A stretch of DNA of 64,000 bases. It comes from Niallia sp. FSL W8-0635. GTDB taxonomy: Bacteria > Bacillota > Bacilli > Bacillales > Cytobacillaceae. Location: NCBI RefSeq assembly GCF_038007965.1, contig NZ_JBBOYD010000001.1, forward strand, positions 660,501 through 724,500. The letters run 5' to 3'. Under the pieces are notes generated by a model, which saw nothing but the letters and a program-made list of their open reading frames with translations, did not search any database and had not been told where the DNA came from. Below are positions 62,413 to 64,000 of the stretch, one piece after another (the stretch's first letter is position 1; each line of letters begins with the position of its first letter). The position numbers were made by a program, and so were the translations under genes.

Positions 62413-63072
62413 ATGGTCATTCGAGAGAATTTTGAGAAGAAGCTAGAAGAGTTAAAAGGAAAAATCAGAGAAATGGGCGAAATGTCAATTGTTTCTTTGG
62501 AAGATGCATTTGACGCTTTAAAAAAGCAAGATGTAGAAATTGCTTTAAGGGTAATGGAAGAAGATAATGACATTGATAATCTAGAATCTGAAATTAATCA
62601 TTTTGCAATTTGGTTAATGGCGAAAGAACAGCCTGTCGCAAGAGACTTGCGTGTTGTGATTGGCGTTATTAAAATTTCCTCTGAAATTGAGCGCGTAGCA
62701 GACTTTGCTGTAAACATTGCAAAAGCAACGATTAAGATTGGAAAAACACCATCACTTCTAAGTCTAACACAGCTAGAGAAAATGAAGGAAATATCTATTG
62801 ACATGTTGAAAAAAGCTATTAAATCCTTCATAGAAGAAGATATTGTCCTTGCGAAAGAAATAAGTAAGCTAGAAGATGAAGTAGATGATTATTATTTAGA
62901 AACATATAAGAAATTAACAGCATACTTAAGTGAGCATCCAGAAGAAACAAATCAGCTTGTCCAATTATTATTTATCAATCGCTATTTGGAAAGAACTGCT
63001 GATCATATTACAAATATGGCGGAAAGCACAGGTTATTTAATCAAAGGGAAGATATATGATTTTAATTCTTAA
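62413..63072 (+). CDS. phoU: Phosphate transport regulator PhoU
   Basis: 219 residues from ATG 62413 behind AGGAGGGG; the TTG at 62392 lies within pstB. Two PhoU three-helix bundles with metal-ligand motifs EIERVADFAVNIAK and YLERTADHITNMAES. Links transporter activity to PhoR signalling and limits phosphate uptake. B. subtilis itself lacks a phoU in its pst operon (as I recall), so its presence is a useful taxonomic hint. Confidence 0.95.
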   Translation: MVIRENFEKKLEELKGKIREMGEMSIVSLEDAFDALKKQDVEIALRVMEEDNDIDNLESEINHFAIWLMAKEQPVARDLRVVIGVIKISSEIERVADFAVNIAKATIKIGKTPSLLSLTQLEKMKEISIDMLKKAIKSFIEEDIVLAKEISKLEDEVDDYYLETYKKLTAYLSEHPEETNQLVQLLFINRYLERTADHITNMAESTGYLIKGKIYDFNS

Positions 63073-63084
63073 TAAGTAAACGGC

Positions 63085-63127
63085 AAAAGGAGAGAAAAAC
63101 CAAATGAGTTTTCTCTCCTTTTTATTT
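63085..63127 (+). terminator. Terminator of the pst operon
   Basis: AAAAGGAGAGAAAA and TTTTCTCTCCTTTT arms followed by TATTTTT. Confidence 0.85.
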
Positions 63128-63234
63128 TTGGTACTAATGATCATTTGGTTATAGTTTGAATTTTAAGATATTTCTGATAAAGTAATAAGTATATATAAAA
63201 TGTATAGATGTTTCATATAAAAGGAGGTAGAGAA

Positions 63235-64000
63235 ATGCAGGTTTATTTTGAAAAAGAAAAGGAAAATATGCTTAAATTGCTAGAAAGAATAGTAAATATT
63301 GATAGCGGGTCCTATCAGAAACTAGGAGTGGATAAAGTAGGAGACATTTTAATCCATGAATTTGAGCAGCTTGGTTTTATTGCAGATGTTCACGAGGTTC
63401 ATGATAAAGGAAATAATATCGTATTAAAGCATAAAGAGGCAACGAATCCAAGCATATTATTAATTGGGCATATTGATACAGTTTTTCCTGCTGGAACAGT
63501 TGAAAAACGCCTGTTTACCATAGAGGGGGATCATGCTAAAGGTCCTGGCGTTTTTGATATGAAGGCAAGTCATGTAATGACATTGTATGCTTTAAAATAC
63601 TTAATTTCTCAAAATAATGATGCGTATAAAAATGTAGTAATTATTATTAATACAGATGAAGAAATAGGATCTATTACTTCAAGAGAATTGATAGAAGCTA
63701 CCGCAGAGAAAGTGAAACATGTGTTCATTATGGAGCCTGCTGATCTAGATGGAAATGTGGTGATTGGCCGTAAAGGTGGCGGTAAATTCTTCTTGAAAAT
63801 ATACGGGAAGTCAGCCCATTCCGGTGTTGCGCCAGAGAAAGGGGCAAGTGCTATTCAAGAGCTTGCATTAAAAATAATTCCCTTACATGAGTTAACGAAA
63901 TGGGAAGGTATTCATGTAAATGTAGGATTAGTGAACGGTGGTCAATCCGTTAATACTATTGCCCCTTTTGCAGAAGCGGGAATTGATTTGCGTTTTGAAA
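63235..64000 (+). CDS. M20-family metallopeptidase (CPG2-like), cut by window edge
   Basis: The first 255 residues of a zinc-dependent peptidase/amidase: LIGHIDTVFPAG (first metal His-x-Asp), GPGVFDMKASHVM (bridging Asp), NTDEEIGSITSRELIE (catalytic and metal Glu), and MEPADLDGNVVIGRKG. The dimerisation domain begins at FFLKIYGKSAHSGVAPEKGA. No signal peptide. AAGGAGGTAG precedes the ATG. The third metal ligand lies beyond the window. Substrate unknown. Confidence 0.92.
   Translation, partial: MQVYFEKEKENMLKLLERIVNIDSGSYQKLGVDKVGDILIHEFEQLGFIADVHEVHDKGNNIVLKHKEATNPSILLIGHIDTVFPAGTVEKRLFTIEGDHAKGPGVFDMKASHVMTLYALKYLISQNNDAYKNVVIIINTDEEIGSITSRELIEATAEKVKHVFIMEPADLDGNVVIGRKGGGKFFLKIYGKSAHSGVAPEKGASAIQELALKIIPLHELTKWEGIHVNVGLVNGGQSVNTIAPFAEAGIDLRFE

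Overview
The window looks like chromosome from a low-GC Gram-positive bacterium of the Bacillaceae. The evidence is strong AGGAGG-type ribosome binding sites, frequent GTG/TTG starts, Bacillus-type regulators (NsrR, PhoP boxes), a YfmM-like ABC-F protein, a FIMAH-type C-terminus on the polysaccharide lyase, CBO0543-like membrane proteins and a typical Bacillus intergenic repeat. I cannot name the species from sequence alone.

Layout. 1-1748: nitric-oxide detoxification (hmp, cut by the window edge, and divergent nsrR). 2020-2160: a tiny lipoprotein gene. 2431-3828: rlmD, a 23S rRNA uracil methyltransferase whose 3' end is the integration site of a ~21.3-kb genomic island (about 3788-25056). 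The native 3' end of rlmD (codons HVECVAQLVLK-stop) and its terminator lie on the far side of the island at 25056-25146. If the ends are rejoined in silico, the circle junction contains an attP-like dyad (TCTGCGAC...GTCGCAGA) whose arms are exactly equidistant from a shared CATGT crossover.

The island (3788-25056) carries four large serine recombinases (one at the left end, one overlapping pair, one more downstream), tiny ORFs ahead of them, and nuclease/ATPase cargo typical of anti-phage or DNA-restriction loci: a PHP-domain SMC-like ATPase (TrlF/Ppl type), a frameshifted HNH-like gene, a CoiA-like PD-(D/E)XK nuclease, and a three-gene operon of a coiled-coil protein, a McrB-like AAA+ ATPase and a McrC/DUF2357-like PD-(D/E)XK nuclease. 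An intact IS1182-family element and decayed genes are also present. I see no conjugation or replication genes, so the layout is SCC-like: a recombinase-mobilised defence cassette in an rRNA-methyltransferase gene.

25372-33026 is ordinary chromosome: a MerR regulator with a divergent CPBP protease, an ABC-F protein, a GH43 glycosidase, a LysE exporter with a divergent XRE-cupin regulator, and a 5TMR-type histidine kinase. 33182-47017 is a glycosaminoglycan (hyaluronan/chondroitin-type) utilisation locus: secreted PL8 lyase, a mannose-family PTS, unsaturated glucuronyl hydrolase, GH35 galactosidase, NagB, a GntR regulator and a cytosolic F5/8-like protein. Next to it the genes for the uronate half of the pathway (kdgR, kdgA, kduI, kduD) are in ruins, so this locus alone can only use the amino-sugar half.

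47650-53904: small membrane proteins, two diguanylate cyclases, a sporulation-type histidine kinase, a DUF1456 protein and a YgjP-type metallopeptidase. 54129-57463: a membrane protein and an ABC-2 exporter behind a TetR remnant. 57580-58573: two small hypothetical genes. 58827-63072: PhoP box and the pstSCAB-phoU phosphate operon. 63235-64000: start of an M20 peptidase.
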